Part shown: piece by piece, positions 26,608 through 35,115 of the stretch
Layout: each line of letters opens with the position of its first letter
Position numbering within the stretch: the stretch's first letter is position 1
From: an uncultured Clostridia bacterium
GTDB taxonomy: Bacteria > Bacillota > Clostridia > Christensenellales > Borkfalkiaceae
Direction of reading: 5' to 3'
Assembly: GCA_944376295.1 (NCBI GenBank)
Contig: CALWCE010000001.1
Span: 62,001-126,000, forward strand
DNA length: 64,000 nucleotides
Program-made: the position numbers and the translations under genes
The notes under the pieces: generated by a model
Told to the model about the DNA's origin: nothing
The model's database searches: none
Seen by the model: only the letters and a program-made list of their open reading frames with translations

Positions 26608-28128
26608 TTACTTTTTCTTACCCATCAGCCTCTGGACAAACATCGGCAGCTTCTGATCCTGCGGGCTTTCCGGCGTGTAACTGTCCTCCGGAGCCTCGGG
26701 CTGAGGCGCGGGGCGCTGCGCCGCGCGGGGATCCGCATACGCCGCCCCGTTCTGAGGATAGGGCTGCGTGCCCGCCGGTGCGTCATACAGCCCCTGCTGA
26801 GGCTGAGGCTGCGTGCCGTAGTAGGCGTTCTGGGGCTGGCGGGGCTCATTCCCGTAGAAAGCGCCGCGGGGCGTCGTGGGCGCCTGAGGCGGGTTGCCGT
26901 AGTAGGTGCCGGGCTGCGCAGGGCGGGGCACATACCCCTGAGGGGGCTGCTGCGCCTGCTGCGCGGAGAACGCGGAGAGCGGACGGGAAGGCGCCTGCTG
27001 AGGCTGACGGGGAGCCGCCTGCCCCTGCTGAGGCATGGGAGGACGGGGCGCCGCAGGACGCTGCTGCTGATAGGCGGGCGCACGCGAGGAGAGCTGATTG
27101 CTGCCCTCTCTTCCCGCTGCGGGGAAGCCCGTCGCGATGACCGTGACTTCCACTTCGTCGCTGATATTTTCGTCGATGCACGCACCGAAGATGATGTTCG
27201 CGGAGTAGTCCACGACGCCGTGGATGAGGTTGGCGGCCGTCTTGACTTCGTCGAAGGTGAGATCGTTGCCGCCGACGACGTTGAGGATGACGCCCGTTGC
27301 GCCCTCGATGGTCGTTTCGAGCAGCGGGCAGTTGACGGCAAGGCGCACCGCTTCCATGATGCGGTTCTCGCCCTTGGCAACGCCCACGCCCATGTGCGCG
27401 AGGCCGCGGTCTTTCAGGATGGTCTTGACGTCCGCAAAGTCGAGGTTGATGAGAGCGGGCGTGACGATGAGGTCGGCAATGCCGCGGATACCCTGCTTCA
27501 ACACCTCGTCCGCAACGCGGAGCGCTTCCGCCATGGGAGCGTTGCGGGGAACGACGTCCCCGATCTTTTCGTTGGGGATGATGATGAGCGTATCGACGTA
27601 CTTACGAAGGTTATCGATGCCCTTCATCGTATTGTCCATACGGCGCTTCCCTTCGAAGGAGAAGGGCTCGGTGACGACCGCCACGGTGAGGATCTTCATA
27701 TCCTTGGCGATCTTGGCGATGACGGGCGCGGCGCCCGTACCCGTACCGCCGCCCATCCCTGCCGTGATGAAGAGAAGGTCGGTCTTTTCCACCGCCTTGA
27801 CGAGCTCTTCCTTGCTCTCTTCGGCGGCTGCGCGCCCGATCTCGGGATCGGCTCCCGCGCCGAGGCCCTTCGTAAGATGCGCGCCGATCTGGATCTTGGT
27901 CTTCGCCTTGCTGCACGAAAGGATCTGCGCATCCGTATTGACGGCAATATATTCCGCACTCGAGATGCCCGCGTCGATCATGCGGTTGACGGCATTGTTG
28001 CCCGCGCCGCCCACACCGATGACTTTGATGCGCGCACGGCCGCTCAGTTCGGGTTCCACAGGCATGGGCTGAGGCTGACGTTCCCCGACATCATCTCTCC
28101 CCAAAAAGGGCATATTGTCGTTATACAT
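26608..28128 (-). CDS. ftsZ: Cell division protein FtsZ
   Basis: FtsZ is the tubulin-like GTPase that forms the division ring. The 506 residues include the signature GGGTGTG at 126-132, VNTDAQIL, the catalytic T7-loop stretch NLDFADVKTIL and a short N-terminal arm with Pro/Gln. The GTPase core ends near residue 345. A Pro/Gln/Tyr-rich linker of about 145 residues, much longer than usual, follows and contains YYGN, FYGN and YYGT repeats. The last residues (DQKLPMFVQRLMGKKK) are a variant C-terminal peptide for FtsA or membrane anchors. It lies seven bases after the ftsA-like stop, in one operon with it. Confidence 0.96.
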   Translation of the reverse strand: MYNDNMPFLGRDDVGERQPQPMPVEPELSGRARIKVIGVGGAGNNAVNRMIDAGISSAEYIAVNTDAQILSCSKAKTKIQIGAHLTKGLGAGADPEIGRAAAEESKEELVKAVEKTDLLFITAGMGGGTGTGAAPVIAKIAKDMKILTVAVVTEPFSFEGKRRMDNTMKGIDNLRKYVDTLIIIPNEKIGDVVPRNAPMAEALRVADEVLKQGIRGIADLIVTPALINLDFADVKTILKDRGLAHMGVGVAKGENRIMEAVRLAVNCPLLETTIEGATGVILNVVGGNDLTFDEVKTAANLIHGVVDYSANIIFGACIDENISDEVEVTVIATGFPAAGREGSNQLSSRAPAYQQQRPAAPRPPMPQQGQAAPRQPQQAPSRPLSAFSAQQAQQPPQGYVPRPAQPGTYYGNPPQAPTTPRGAFYGNEPRQPQNAYYGTQPQPQQGLYDAPAGTQPYPQNGAAYADPRAAQRPAPQPEAPEDSYTPESPQDQKLPMFVQRLMGKKK

Positions 28129-28135
28129 AAGTTGG

Positions 28136-29287
28136 TTAACCTCCGAAAATATTCAAAAATCGATTTAAAGATCCGCTCCCGCGGGAATCTTCCGCCGCCA
28201 TGTCGATGAGCGCGATCCGCGAACTCATCGAGGGCTTGTTGTAGTAGGGAAGATCGGGCGCGACCTGTTCGCAGACGTAGTTGAGCCGCTTGCTCATATG
28301 CTCGATCGCCCCGCGGATACCGCAGAACCCTTCCCCGGAAATATAAATAGGTTTGCTTTCCAATTCCTTGGCGGAACAGTCTTCCAAAAACAGGCTCACG
28401 CGCTCGCAAAGATCGTCGAGCCCCGCCTTGACTTCTTCAATGAACTCCTTCGTGGGGATCTCGTAGCTCTTTCCGCCGTAGACGACCTCTCTGTTCTTCG
28501 CGTCGCGCTTCAGATAAAGATTTGCCTTCGACAAAAGCGCCGTTGCGACTTCGTAAGGCAGGGAAAACCGCTTCATGAGGCGGACGGCGATCTGCCCCTC
28601 CCCCGCCCAAAAGGTGCGCTGGGCGAGCACGCCGTTGCCGAGGAGCACCAGGAAGGATGAGGAAAGATAGCCGATATCGAGAAAGAGCGCATACTCGTCG
28701 CGCGTCTCGGGCGGGATGAGGTATGCCGCCATCGCGAACTGCGTGGGCAGAAAATAAAGTTCGATGCGGCGGCGGGAAAAGATCTGCTCGACGGTACCCG
28801 CAAAGTAATCGCTGCAGTAGAAATAGGAGAGGACACCCGAGAGCCCCGTCGAATACAGCCCGACGGGATCGGCGACGCGGCGGTTGTCCGCCGTGACATA
28901 GATCATGCTCGTGACGCGCATGAACCGCCAGCCCCTGAGCTGCTTTTTGCCCATCGAGAAGAGCTGGTCGATCTCTTTGCCGCCGATCTTGAGCTTCTTG
29001 GGAAAGCTCATGTCCTGATCGAGGGGCTCCACCTTGGTAAACTCTCCGGGGACCCCCACATAGAGAGAACGGATCTTCTCCCCGCAGACTTGCTGGACGG
29101 CGTCGAGCGCACGGAGCACGGCTGCCGAGAGATCGGAGACGTCGTAGAACTCCCCGTCCTGATAGCCGCCGTACGATTCGGTTTTGCTCGCCTTAAAGAC
29201 GAAGGTGTGGTTCACGCCCCGCTCGCCGACGAATACGGCGACTTCCGAGGAACGGATATCCAACACAGCAATGCTCTTGCCCGCCAT
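28136..29287 (-). CDS. Divergent FtsA-like actin-fold division protein
   Basis: 383 residues upstream of ftsZ, in the ftsA position. AVLDIRSSEVAVFVGERG at the start is an actin-fold phosphate-1 loop in which usual Gly/Thr positions are changed. LFLDIGYLSSSFLVLLGNGV is the phosphate-2 strand, and PIYISGEGFCGIRGAIEHMS matches the adenosine loop region. FtsA usually has about 420 residues. The last residues (SLNRFLNIFGG) could form the amphipathic membrane-targeting helix. It would tether FtsZ to the membrane and recruit later proteins. The sequence is far from typical FtsA, so a related actin homologue cannot be excluded. Own promoter, not shared with murA-ftsQ. Confidence 0.75.
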   Translation of the reverse strand: MAGKSIAVLDIRSSEVAVFVGERGVNHTFVFKASKTESYGGYQDGEFYDVSDLSAAVLRALDAVQQVCGEKIRSLYVGVPGEFTKVEPLDQDMSFPKKLKIGGKEIDQLFSMGKKQLRGWRFMRVTSMIYVTADNRRVADPVGLYSTGLSGVLSYFYCSDYFAGTVEQIFSRRRIELYFLPTQFAMAAYLIPPETRDEYALFLDIGYLSSSFLVLLGNGVLAQRTFWAGEGQIAVRLMKRFSLPYEVATALLSKANLYLKRDAKNREVVYGGKSYEIPTKEFIEEVKAGLDDLCERVSLFLEDCSAKELESKPIYISGEGFCGIRGAIEHMSKRLNYVCEQVAPDLPYYNKPSMSSRIALIDMAAEDSRGSGSLNRFLNIFGG

Positions 29288-29335
29288 CGCGCCTTCCTTT
29301 GTACTTTCCTGTAATACAGCAGTATTCTGTCATAA

Positions 29336-29364
29336 ATTATAGCAAAGGCGGGCTGCATTGTCAA
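29336..29364 (-). promoter_or_regulatory. Consensus sigma-A promoter of ftsA-ftsZ
   Basis: TTGACA, 17 bases, TATAAT on the minus strand, about 49 bases upstream of the ftsA-like ATG. Confidence 0.85.
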
Positions 29365-29393
29365 GAGATTGTGGTGAGATTTCCTTTCGACCA

Positions 29394-29426
29394 CTAAAAA
29401 AAGCGCCTTTCGGAAAAGCGCTTTTT
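29394..29426 (-). terminator. Terminator between ftsQ and the ftsA-ftsZ unit
   Basis: AAAAAGCGC and GCGCTTTTT around an 11-base loop; ends the mraZ-to-ftsQ transcript just before the ftsA-ftsZ promoter. Confidence 0.75.
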
Positions 29427-29453
29427 GGCAGTATTTGGAAATTCGGCGCGCCT

Positions 29454-30242
29454 TTACAGGGAAGCGCGGTGTTCGCTCACGGTAAATCCCCCGCCGATGC
29501 GGTCTATGATGTCGAAAAATCCGTACGTCTTTTCCGTCTCGCTCAGCGAAAGATATTTCTCAAGCGCCGCGCGGGCCTTGTCTTCGGGCTCGTTCTCGGG
29601 CGTAAAGATCTGCACCGTCACGCCCTCCCGCATCTCGAGGAGGAAGTACGCCCCCATCTCGTATTCCGAAGAAAGCGTCACGGAAACAACGTTGGCGCGG
29701 GCGTCCCCGAACGTCTCCGTCAGCACCCGTCCCATGGCAAAGAGCTCTTCCGCGTAGCTGCCCTCGGCAATTTTGCCCGATCCCGGAACACTGAGCGCAA
29801 ACCCTTCGAGCAGGATATTTTCGCCGCCGCGGCGGTTTATGTTCTGCTCGCTGTCATAGAGATACACGCCCTCCTCGTCGAGGATCGCGAACAAGCCGTT
29901 CTCGCGCCGGAACGCATACGTCTCCCTCCGCTCCTCCACGGTAAGGGATACCGTGCGGGGAAGGTGCTTCTCCGCCGACACGACGCGGAAGGCGGGATAG
30001 CTCGCCTCCACGGCGGCGCGCACGTCTTCCACTTTCAGGAAGGTCGAGCTCTTGCCGACAAAATACTCGCCGAGCTCGCTCTGCATCAAAACCGCCTCCG
30101 ACTCGCCCCGTTCCGAACAGGTGGAAAAACGCACTTCGACGCGAGCGACCGTAAAGACGGCGTTGAGCGCCGCCGCGATAACGGCGATGAGCAGCGCAGC
30201 GGCGATGCCCGTCAGGATGAGTACCTTCTTCTTCATTCGCAT
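29454..30242 (-). CDS. ftsQ: Cell division protein FtsQ/DivIB
   Basis: FtsQ (DivIB) is a bitopic divisome protein that holds FtsL and FtsB/DivIC outside the membrane. The 262 residues have a short basic cytosolic end, one membrane segment at about 8-29, a POTRA domain (VARVEVRFSTCSERGESEAV through ASYPAFRVVSAEKHLPRTVS) and an FtsQ-type beta domain (VEERRETYAFRRENGLFAIL). The position after murA in the dcw cluster supports the call. The start codon is followed by two Met/Lys alternates, all close to a good ribosome binding site. It is the last gene before the terminator. Confidence 0.88.
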   Translation of the reverse strand: MRMKKKVLILTGIAAALLIAVIAAALNAVFTVARVEVRFSTCSERGESEAVLMQSELGEYFVGKSSTFLKVEDVRAAVEASYPAFRVVSAEKHLPRTVSLTVEERRETYAFRRENGLFAILDEEGVYLYDSEQNINRRGGENILLEGFALSVPGSGKIAEGSYAEELFAMGRVLTETFGDARANVVSVTLSSEYEMGAYFLLEMREGVTVQIFTPENEPEDKARAALEKYLSLSETEKTYGFFDIIDRIGGGFTVSEHRASL

Positions 30243-30256
30243 CTCCTTGCCGGAAG

Positions 30257-31513
30257 CTAAACGCGCACGCGCGCGATCTTTGCCCCGAGCTTTTTGAGTT
30301 TGTGCGGCAGGTCTTCATAGCCGCGGTCGAGGTGGGAAAGGTCCAAAACTTCGCTCTCCCCTTCCGCGCCGAGCGCGGCGACGACGAGCGCGGCGGCGCC
30401 CCTGAGATCCCCCGCCAAAAGGCTCGCCCCATGCAGGCGGGGAACGCCGCGGATGAGCGCCGTCCTCCCCTTCACCTGGATGTCCGCCCCCATCTTTCTG
30501 AGTTCCGGCACATATTTGAAGCGCGTCTCGAAGAGGTTTTCTTCGATGAGCGCGCAGCCCTCCGCCCCGCAGTTGAGGGCGGCGGCCTGTGCCTGCAGGT
30601 CGGTGGGAAACCCCGGGAACGGCATCGTTTCGATGCAGCGGTTACATCTGAGTTTCCCTGTGCTTTCTATTCTTATTTTATCATTTTTCGCCCCGATCTT
30701 GCAACCGTTTTCGCGCAATTTATGTAAAAGGAGGCCGAGATTCTCGGGTGAGACGCCCTGTGTTTCCACTTCTCCCCCGCACACCGCCGCCATGATGAGA
30801 TAGGTGCCCGCCTCGATGCGGTCTTTCATGGGGGCGTAAGTGACGCCTTTGAGCTTTCCGACGCCCTCGATCTCGATGACGTCGCTGCCCGCGCCGCGTA
30901 TCTTCGCCCCCATCGCGTTAAGGAAGTTTTCAAGATCGACGATCTCGGGCTCCCGCGCCGCGCCGCGCAAAACCGTTCTCCCTTCCGCCATGACGGCGGC
31001 GAGCATCACGTTCTCCGTCGCCCCGACGCTGGGAAAATCGAGCACGATCTCCGCCCCTTTCAGCATATCGCATTTGCAGAAGATATAGCCATCGTGCTCG
31101 TCGATGCCGACGCCTAAACGGCGGAGCGCGGAAAGGTGCATATCGATGGGCCGAAGACCGATGTCGCAGCCGCCCGGGTACGCGATGAGCGCGCGGCGGA
31201 AGCGCGTCAGGAGCGACCCGAGCATAAAGACGGACGAACGCAGTTCCCGCGTGAGGGAGGGCGGGATCTCGTGCGAGCAGGAAGAAGCGCTGTCGATCGT
31301 GACGTCCCCGCCCGTGAAAGTCACCTCGGCGCCCAGCTCGCGCAGGATCTGCGCCATGCAGAGCGCGTCGGAGATCGCAGGAACGCCGCGGATGACGACG
31401 GGTTCTTCCGTCAGCACGGAGGCGGCGAAGAGCGGCAGGACGGCATTTTTGGCAGCCGAGACCCGGACCGCACCCGAAAGCCGTCTGCCCCCCGTAATGA
31501 GCAATTTGTCCAT
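30257..31513 (-). CDS. murA: UDP-N-acetylglucosamine 1-carboxyvinyltransferase MurA
   Basis: MurA transfers enolpyruvate from PEP to UDP-GlcNAc, the first committed step of peptidoglycan synthesis and the fosfomycin target. ATG 31513 follows GGGAGAG and gives 418 residues, normal length. It shows MDKLLITGGRRLSGAVRVSA, AAKNAVLPLFAA with the conserved Lys/Asn, and PGGCDIGLRPIDMHL with the catalytic Cys. It lies between ftsW and ftsQ, where many Bacillota have murG, murC or murB. A second MurA elsewhere in the genome is likely but cannot be seen. Confidence 0.95.
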   Translation of the reverse strand: MDKLLITGGRRLSGAVRVSAAKNAVLPLFAASVLTEEPVVIRGVPAISDALCMAQILRELGAEVTFTGGDVTIDSASSCSHEIPPSLTRELRSSVFMLGSLLTRFRRALIAYPGGCDIGLRPIDMHLSALRRLGVGIDEHDGYIFCKCDMLKGAEIVLDFPSVGATENVMLAAVMAEGRTVLRGAAREPEIVDLENFLNAMGAKIRGAGSDVIEIEGVGKLKGVTYAPMKDRIEAGTYLIMAAVCGGEVETQGVSPENLGLLLHKLRENGCKIGAKNDKIRIESTGKLRCNRCIETMPFPGFPTDLQAQAAALNCGAEGCALIEENLFETRFKYVPELRKMGADIQVKGRTALIRGVPRLHGASLLAGDLRGAAALVVAALGAEGESEVLDLSHLDRGYEDLPHKLKKLGAKIARVRV

Positions 31514-31595
31514 AATTCTCTCCCCGTGACAAGTAGGGAAAACGCGAAGCGCCGCCCCCCGAAAGAAGGGGCGCCCCGCGTTCCGTACTATCATG

Positions 31596-32741
31596 TTATG
31601 CCGTGCGCCGCCGCCGTGACACGCCGAAGACCATCCCCATGCCCGCCATCGTGACGATGAGCGAGGTATTGCCCGCGCTCACGAGGGGGAGCGGCAGCCC
31701 CGTGGGCGGCACGCAGCCGCTGACGACGAGCGCGTTGAGCGCCGTCTGCACCGCAAAGGCGAACATGATGCCCGAAACGAGCAGATATTCGTAAAACGTG
31801 CGCGCGTTCGCCGCGATGCAAAAGCCGCGCCATACGACGATCCCGATGAGGAGAAACAGGCACAAAACGCCGAAAAAGCCCGTCTCCTCGGCGATGACGG
31901 AGAGGATGAAATCGCTCTCCGCAAAGGGCAGAAAGCGGTACTTCTGCCGCGACGAGAACAGCCCGACGCCGAAGAGACCGCCGTCCGCGAGCGCATAGAG
32001 CGACTGGATGAGCTGATAGCCCTCATCCTGCGGCGACGACCACGGATCGAGGAACGCCGCGAGCCTGCGCAGGCGGTAGGGCTCCGCCAAGATGAGCACG
32101 GGCACTGCAAGGAGGATGGGAAGGAGAATGAAAAGGAGCGTCTTTTTGGGCGTGCCCGCAAGGAAGAGCATCCCCAGCATGAGCGCACCCATGACCATCG
32201 TGACGGAGAGGTTGGGCTCCGACAGGATGAGGACGCAGAGAGAAGCGCCTGCCCCGAGCACGGGAAGAACGCCCGAAAAACGGCGCGGACGGGAGGGATC
32301 GGAAGCAAAATGCCCCGCAGAAAAGAGCACGAAGGCAAATTTGGCAAGCTCGGAAGGCTGCAGCGTGACGGGACCCAGCCCCAGCCAGCGGGTGGCGCCG
32401 TAGCTCGTCTTCCCGAGCCCCGGGATGAACACCGCCGCGAGCAGGAGGACAGCCGCGACGAGCGCGGGGACGCCCGCCTTTTTCCAACGCGCGGCGTCCG
32501 AGCGGGCGAGAAGGAGCATGGCGGCGACCCCCGTCCCGAACCCCCAAAGCTGCTTTTTGAGGAAATAGAACTCATCGCCGTACTGCACCTTCGCCGTGTA
32601 GCAGCTCGCCGAATACACAAAGAGCACGCCGAGCGCCGCAATGGCAACGACGCCCCCGAAAAAGAGCACGTCCCCCCTTCCCCGCCGTTCGGACGCTGCA
32701 CGGGGAAATTTGAAGAAAACCGCGCGGCTCTTATCAGTCAA
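31596..32741 (-). CDS. ftsW: Peptidoglycan glycosyltransferase FtsW
   Basis: SEDS-family polymerase that makes septal glycan strands with its partner class B PBP. Read from TTG 32741 (overlapping the murD stop, preceded by GAGAGG) as 381 residues with about ten membrane segments. Signatures include GATRWLGLGPVTLQPSELAK with the catalytic-loop region, FAESDFILSVIAEETGFFG and PPTGLPLPLVSAGNTSLI. Longer frames back to 32840 lie inside murD and are rejected. It lies between murD and murA. The paired transpeptidase is the PBP encoded upstream in the same cluster. Confidence 0.92.
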   Translation of the reverse strand: MTDKSRAVFFKFPRAASERRGRGDVLFFGGVVAIAALGVLFVYSASCYTAKVQYGDEFYFLKKQLWGFGTGVAAMLLLARSDAARWKKAGVPALVAAVLLLAAVFIPGLGKTSYGATRWLGLGPVTLQPSELAKFAFVLFSAGHFASDPSRPRRFSGVLPVLGAGASLCVLILSEPNLSVTMVMGALMLGMLFLAGTPKKTLLFILLPILLAVPVLILAEPYRLRRLAAFLDPWSSPQDEGYQLIQSLYALADGGLFGVGLFSSRQKYRFLPFAESDFILSVIAEETGFFGVLCLFLLIGIVVWRGFCIAANARTFYEYLLVSGIMFAFAVQTALNALVVSGCVPPTGLPLPLVSAGNTSLIVTMAGMGMVFGVSRRRRTA

Positions 32742-34155
32742 GCGTTTTGTCCTCTCCGTCCTTCTCTCCCCCCTCTTTGTCCTCATCCCCCGCCGCTTGC
32801 GCAACGAAAGAGCCCGCATACGCTTTGACGAGGGAAGCAAACTTTTCGCCCCGCTCCTCGAAACTGCGGAATTCGTCGAAGCTCGCCGCGGCGGGAGAGA
32901 GGAGCACGTTCTGCCCCTGCCGCGCCGTGAGGCAGGCGACGTTTACTGCGACCTCGAAGGGGCGGCAGAGGGTGACGGCGGTGAAGTTTTCCTCCATCGC
33001 GGCGTTCATGAGGCGGAAGGCGCACTCGCCGAAGAGCACCGCGTGCACGACGCGCGAGCGTTTGAGCGCACCAAACAACGGACCGAAATGTTCCCCTTTG
33101 TCCTTCCCGCCGACAAGAAGCACCGTCTCCCTGTCCAGCCCCGCGACCGCTTTCAGGCAGGAATCGACGTTGGTCGCCTTGGAATCGTCGATGTAGACAA
33201 CGCCATTCTTTTCGAGCACCTTCTCGAGGCGGTGCGAGACCCCCTTGAAGGAAGAGAGCGCAGCCGCGATCGCCTCGTCCCCCGCACCCATGAGTTTCGC
33301 CGCGGCAATCGCGGCGAGGGCGTTTGCAAGGTTGTGCTCCCCGCGCACCGAAAGATCGTCCAAAGAGAGCACCTTCTCCCCCTTGAAACAGAGGTGATCG
33401 TCCTCCAAATACGCGCCTTCGACGCGCTCTTTTGAGGAAAACCACACGACCTGCGCCTTGGTGTGTTCGGCGAACGAACGCACGACAAGATCGTCGCGGT
33501 CAAGGACGGCGTACTCGCTCTCCGTGCAGTTTTTGAGCAGTTTGCGCTTCAAATAGATGTAGTTTTCCATGTTGTAGTGGCGGTCGAGGTGGTCTTCCGC
33601 AATGTTGAGGACGACGGCGATGTGCGGGCGCAGGGAGGAAAGCGTCTCCAGCTGAAAGGAGGAGACTTCGATGGCGGCAACGCCGCCGCTATTGAGTTTT
33701 TCCGCCGCCGAGGTGAGCGGAAGCCCGCTGTTCCCGCAGGCGAAACACTCCTTGCCCGCCGCGCGGAAGATGCGCTCGAGCATGGTAACGGTGGTCGTCT
33801 TGCCGTTGGTGCCCGTGACGGCGACGGCGGGGCAAGAAAGCGCCAAAGCGCCCAGCTCCATCTCCCCCGTCACCCGCTTCCCGTGGGTGCGGAAAAAGCG
33901 CGCGAGCGGATGATCGATGGGGATGCCGGGGCTCAGGACGAGGATATCGCACTCTTTGGCGCGCTCGGAAAGTTCTTCCCTATGTACGATGCGGCAGCCT
34001 TTTTCGGAGAGCGAGGCGATCGCTTTTTGCACGCTTTCCCCCTCCGCGTCGTCATATGCATACACTTTGGCGCCGCGGGAGAGGAGAAATTCCGCCGCCG
34101 AAACGCCCGAGCGGGAGAGCCCCGCCACCAGAAAGACCTGTTGAGAGAACAGCAT
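32734..34155 (-). CDS. murD: UDP-N-acetylmuramoyl-L-alanine--D-glutamate ligase MurD
   Basis: MurD adds D-glutamate to UDP-MurNAc-L-Ala in the cytosol. The 473 residues start after AAGGAGG. The Rossmann-like N-domain (VAGLSRSGVSAAEFLLSRGA), ATP loop VTGTNGKTTTVTMLERIF, EVSSFQLETL and the ligase-type H-R site (SHRLEKVLEKNGVVYIDDSK) are present, with DDSKATN typical of MurD. C-terminus is an acidic tail rich in Glu/Asp/Lys. D-glutamate would be supplied by the MurI encoded about 7 kb away. Gap to mraY is nine bases; overlap with ftsW is eight bases. Confidence 0.95.
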   Translation of the reverse strand: MLFSQQVFLVAGLSRSGVSAAEFLLSRGAKVYAYDDAEGESVQKAIASLSEKGCRIVHREELSERAKECDILVLSPGIPIDHPLARFFRTHGKRVTGEMELGALALSCPAVAVTGTNGKTTTVTMLERIFRAAGKECFACGNSGLPLTSAAEKLNSGGVAAIEVSSFQLETLSSLRPHIAVVLNIAEDHLDRHYNMENYIYLKRKLLKNCTESEYAVLDRDDLVVRSFAEHTKAQVVWFSSKERVEGAYLEDDHLCFKGEKVLSLDDLSVRGEHNLANALAAIAAAKLMGAGDEAIAAALSSFKGVSHRLEKVLEKNGVVYIDDSKATNVDSCLKAVAGLDRETVLLVGGKDKGEHFGPLFGALKRSRVVHAVLFGECAFRLMNAAMEENFTAVTLCRPFEVAVNVACLTARQGQNVLLSPAAASFDEFRSFEERGEKFASLVKAYAGSFVAQAAGDEDKEGGEKDGEDKTLD

Positions 34156-34164
34156 GATGCCTCC

Positions 34165-35115
34165 TTAAAGATAGGGAAGGAGCAATAAAAGCCCGAAAAA
34201 CGCCGTGACTGCCGCATAACAGTAGCCGATCTTGCCTTCCGAAAAGCCCTTCTCCTGAAAATGATGATGGATGGGCGCCATTAAAAAGATGCGCTTTCCC
34301 CTCGTTTGATAGGATATGACCTGAAGGATGACGGATATGCCGGATACAACAAACATCGCCCCCAAAAAGGGCAGCAGGAGGACGTTCCCCGAAAAGAGGG
34401 AGAGGGCCGCCGCAAAGCCGCCGAGGGCGAGCGAGCCCGTATCCCCCATGAAGACGCTCGCCCGCCCCACATTGAAGACAAGGTACGCGGCAAGCGCCCC
34501 CGCAAGGCAGAAGGAGAGCACTTCGAGCCCGCCGCCCTGCCCTTCGAGCGATAAAAGTACCCCCAGAAAGAGGAAAAATACCGCCGAAACAGAGCCCGCG
34601 AGCCCGTCCAGCCCGTCCGTTAAGTTGACGCAGTTGACCGTCGCGAGAAAGACGAAGACGCCGAGCGGCACGATGCCCCGGGAAAGGTCTATCGTCTGCT
34701 TCGTAAAGGGGAGATACACTTTGGTCGCCCCCGCATACAGGCAGTAGAACGCCGCGATGAGCGCGACGGCGAGCTGAAAGCAGATCTTCTGATAGGGGCG
34801 GAGACCGAGGTTGTCCTTCCGCCGCTTCTTCAAAAGGTCGTCCAAAAGCCCGACGAGAAGGTACCCTCCCCCCACCGCGAGGGCGGGGAAGAGACGGCTG
34901 TCTCCTTGAAAAAGGAGAAGGGAAGCGCCCGCCGCGGCGAACGTAAAGCCCAGCCCGCCCATGGTGGGCGTGCCTCCCTTATCCCGATGCTCCTTGACAT
35001 AGCATAATATGTTCTGCCCCGCGCCCGCCCGCTTCAAGAGCGGGATCTCCACTGCGCACAGCGGAAGCGAGAGCGCAAAGCCCGTTAAAAGACAGAGAAC
35101 GAGTTCATGCATCAC
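34165..35115 (-). CDS. mraY: Phospho-N-acetylmuramoyl-pentapeptide transferase MraY
   Basis: MraY attaches phospho-MurNAc-pentapeptide to undecaprenyl phosphate, forming lipid I at the inner membrane face. The 316 residues hold about ten membrane segments and the family motifs KEHRDKGGTPTMGGLGF, NCVNLTDGLDGLAG (with catalytic Asp residues) and APIHHHFQEKG. The start overlaps the murE stop by four bases (ATGA), typical of tight coupling. No murF lies next to it, although MurF makes its substrate. Confidence 0.95.
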   Translation of the reverse strand: MMHELVLCLLTGFALSLPLCAVEIPLLKRAGAGQNILCYVKEHRDKGGTPTMGGLGFTFAAAGASLLLFQGDSRLFPALAVGGGYLLVGLLDDLLKKRRKDNLGLRPYQKICFQLAVALIAAFYCLYAGATKVYLPFTKQTIDLSRGIVPLGVFVFLATVNCVNLTDGLDGLAGSVSAVFFLFLGVLLSLEGQGGGLEVLSFCLAGALAAYLVFNVGRASVFMGDTGSLALGGFAAALSLFSGNVLLLPFLGAMFVVSGISVILQVISYQTRGKRIFLMAPIHHHFQEKGFSEGKIGYCYAAVTAFFGLLLLLPYL

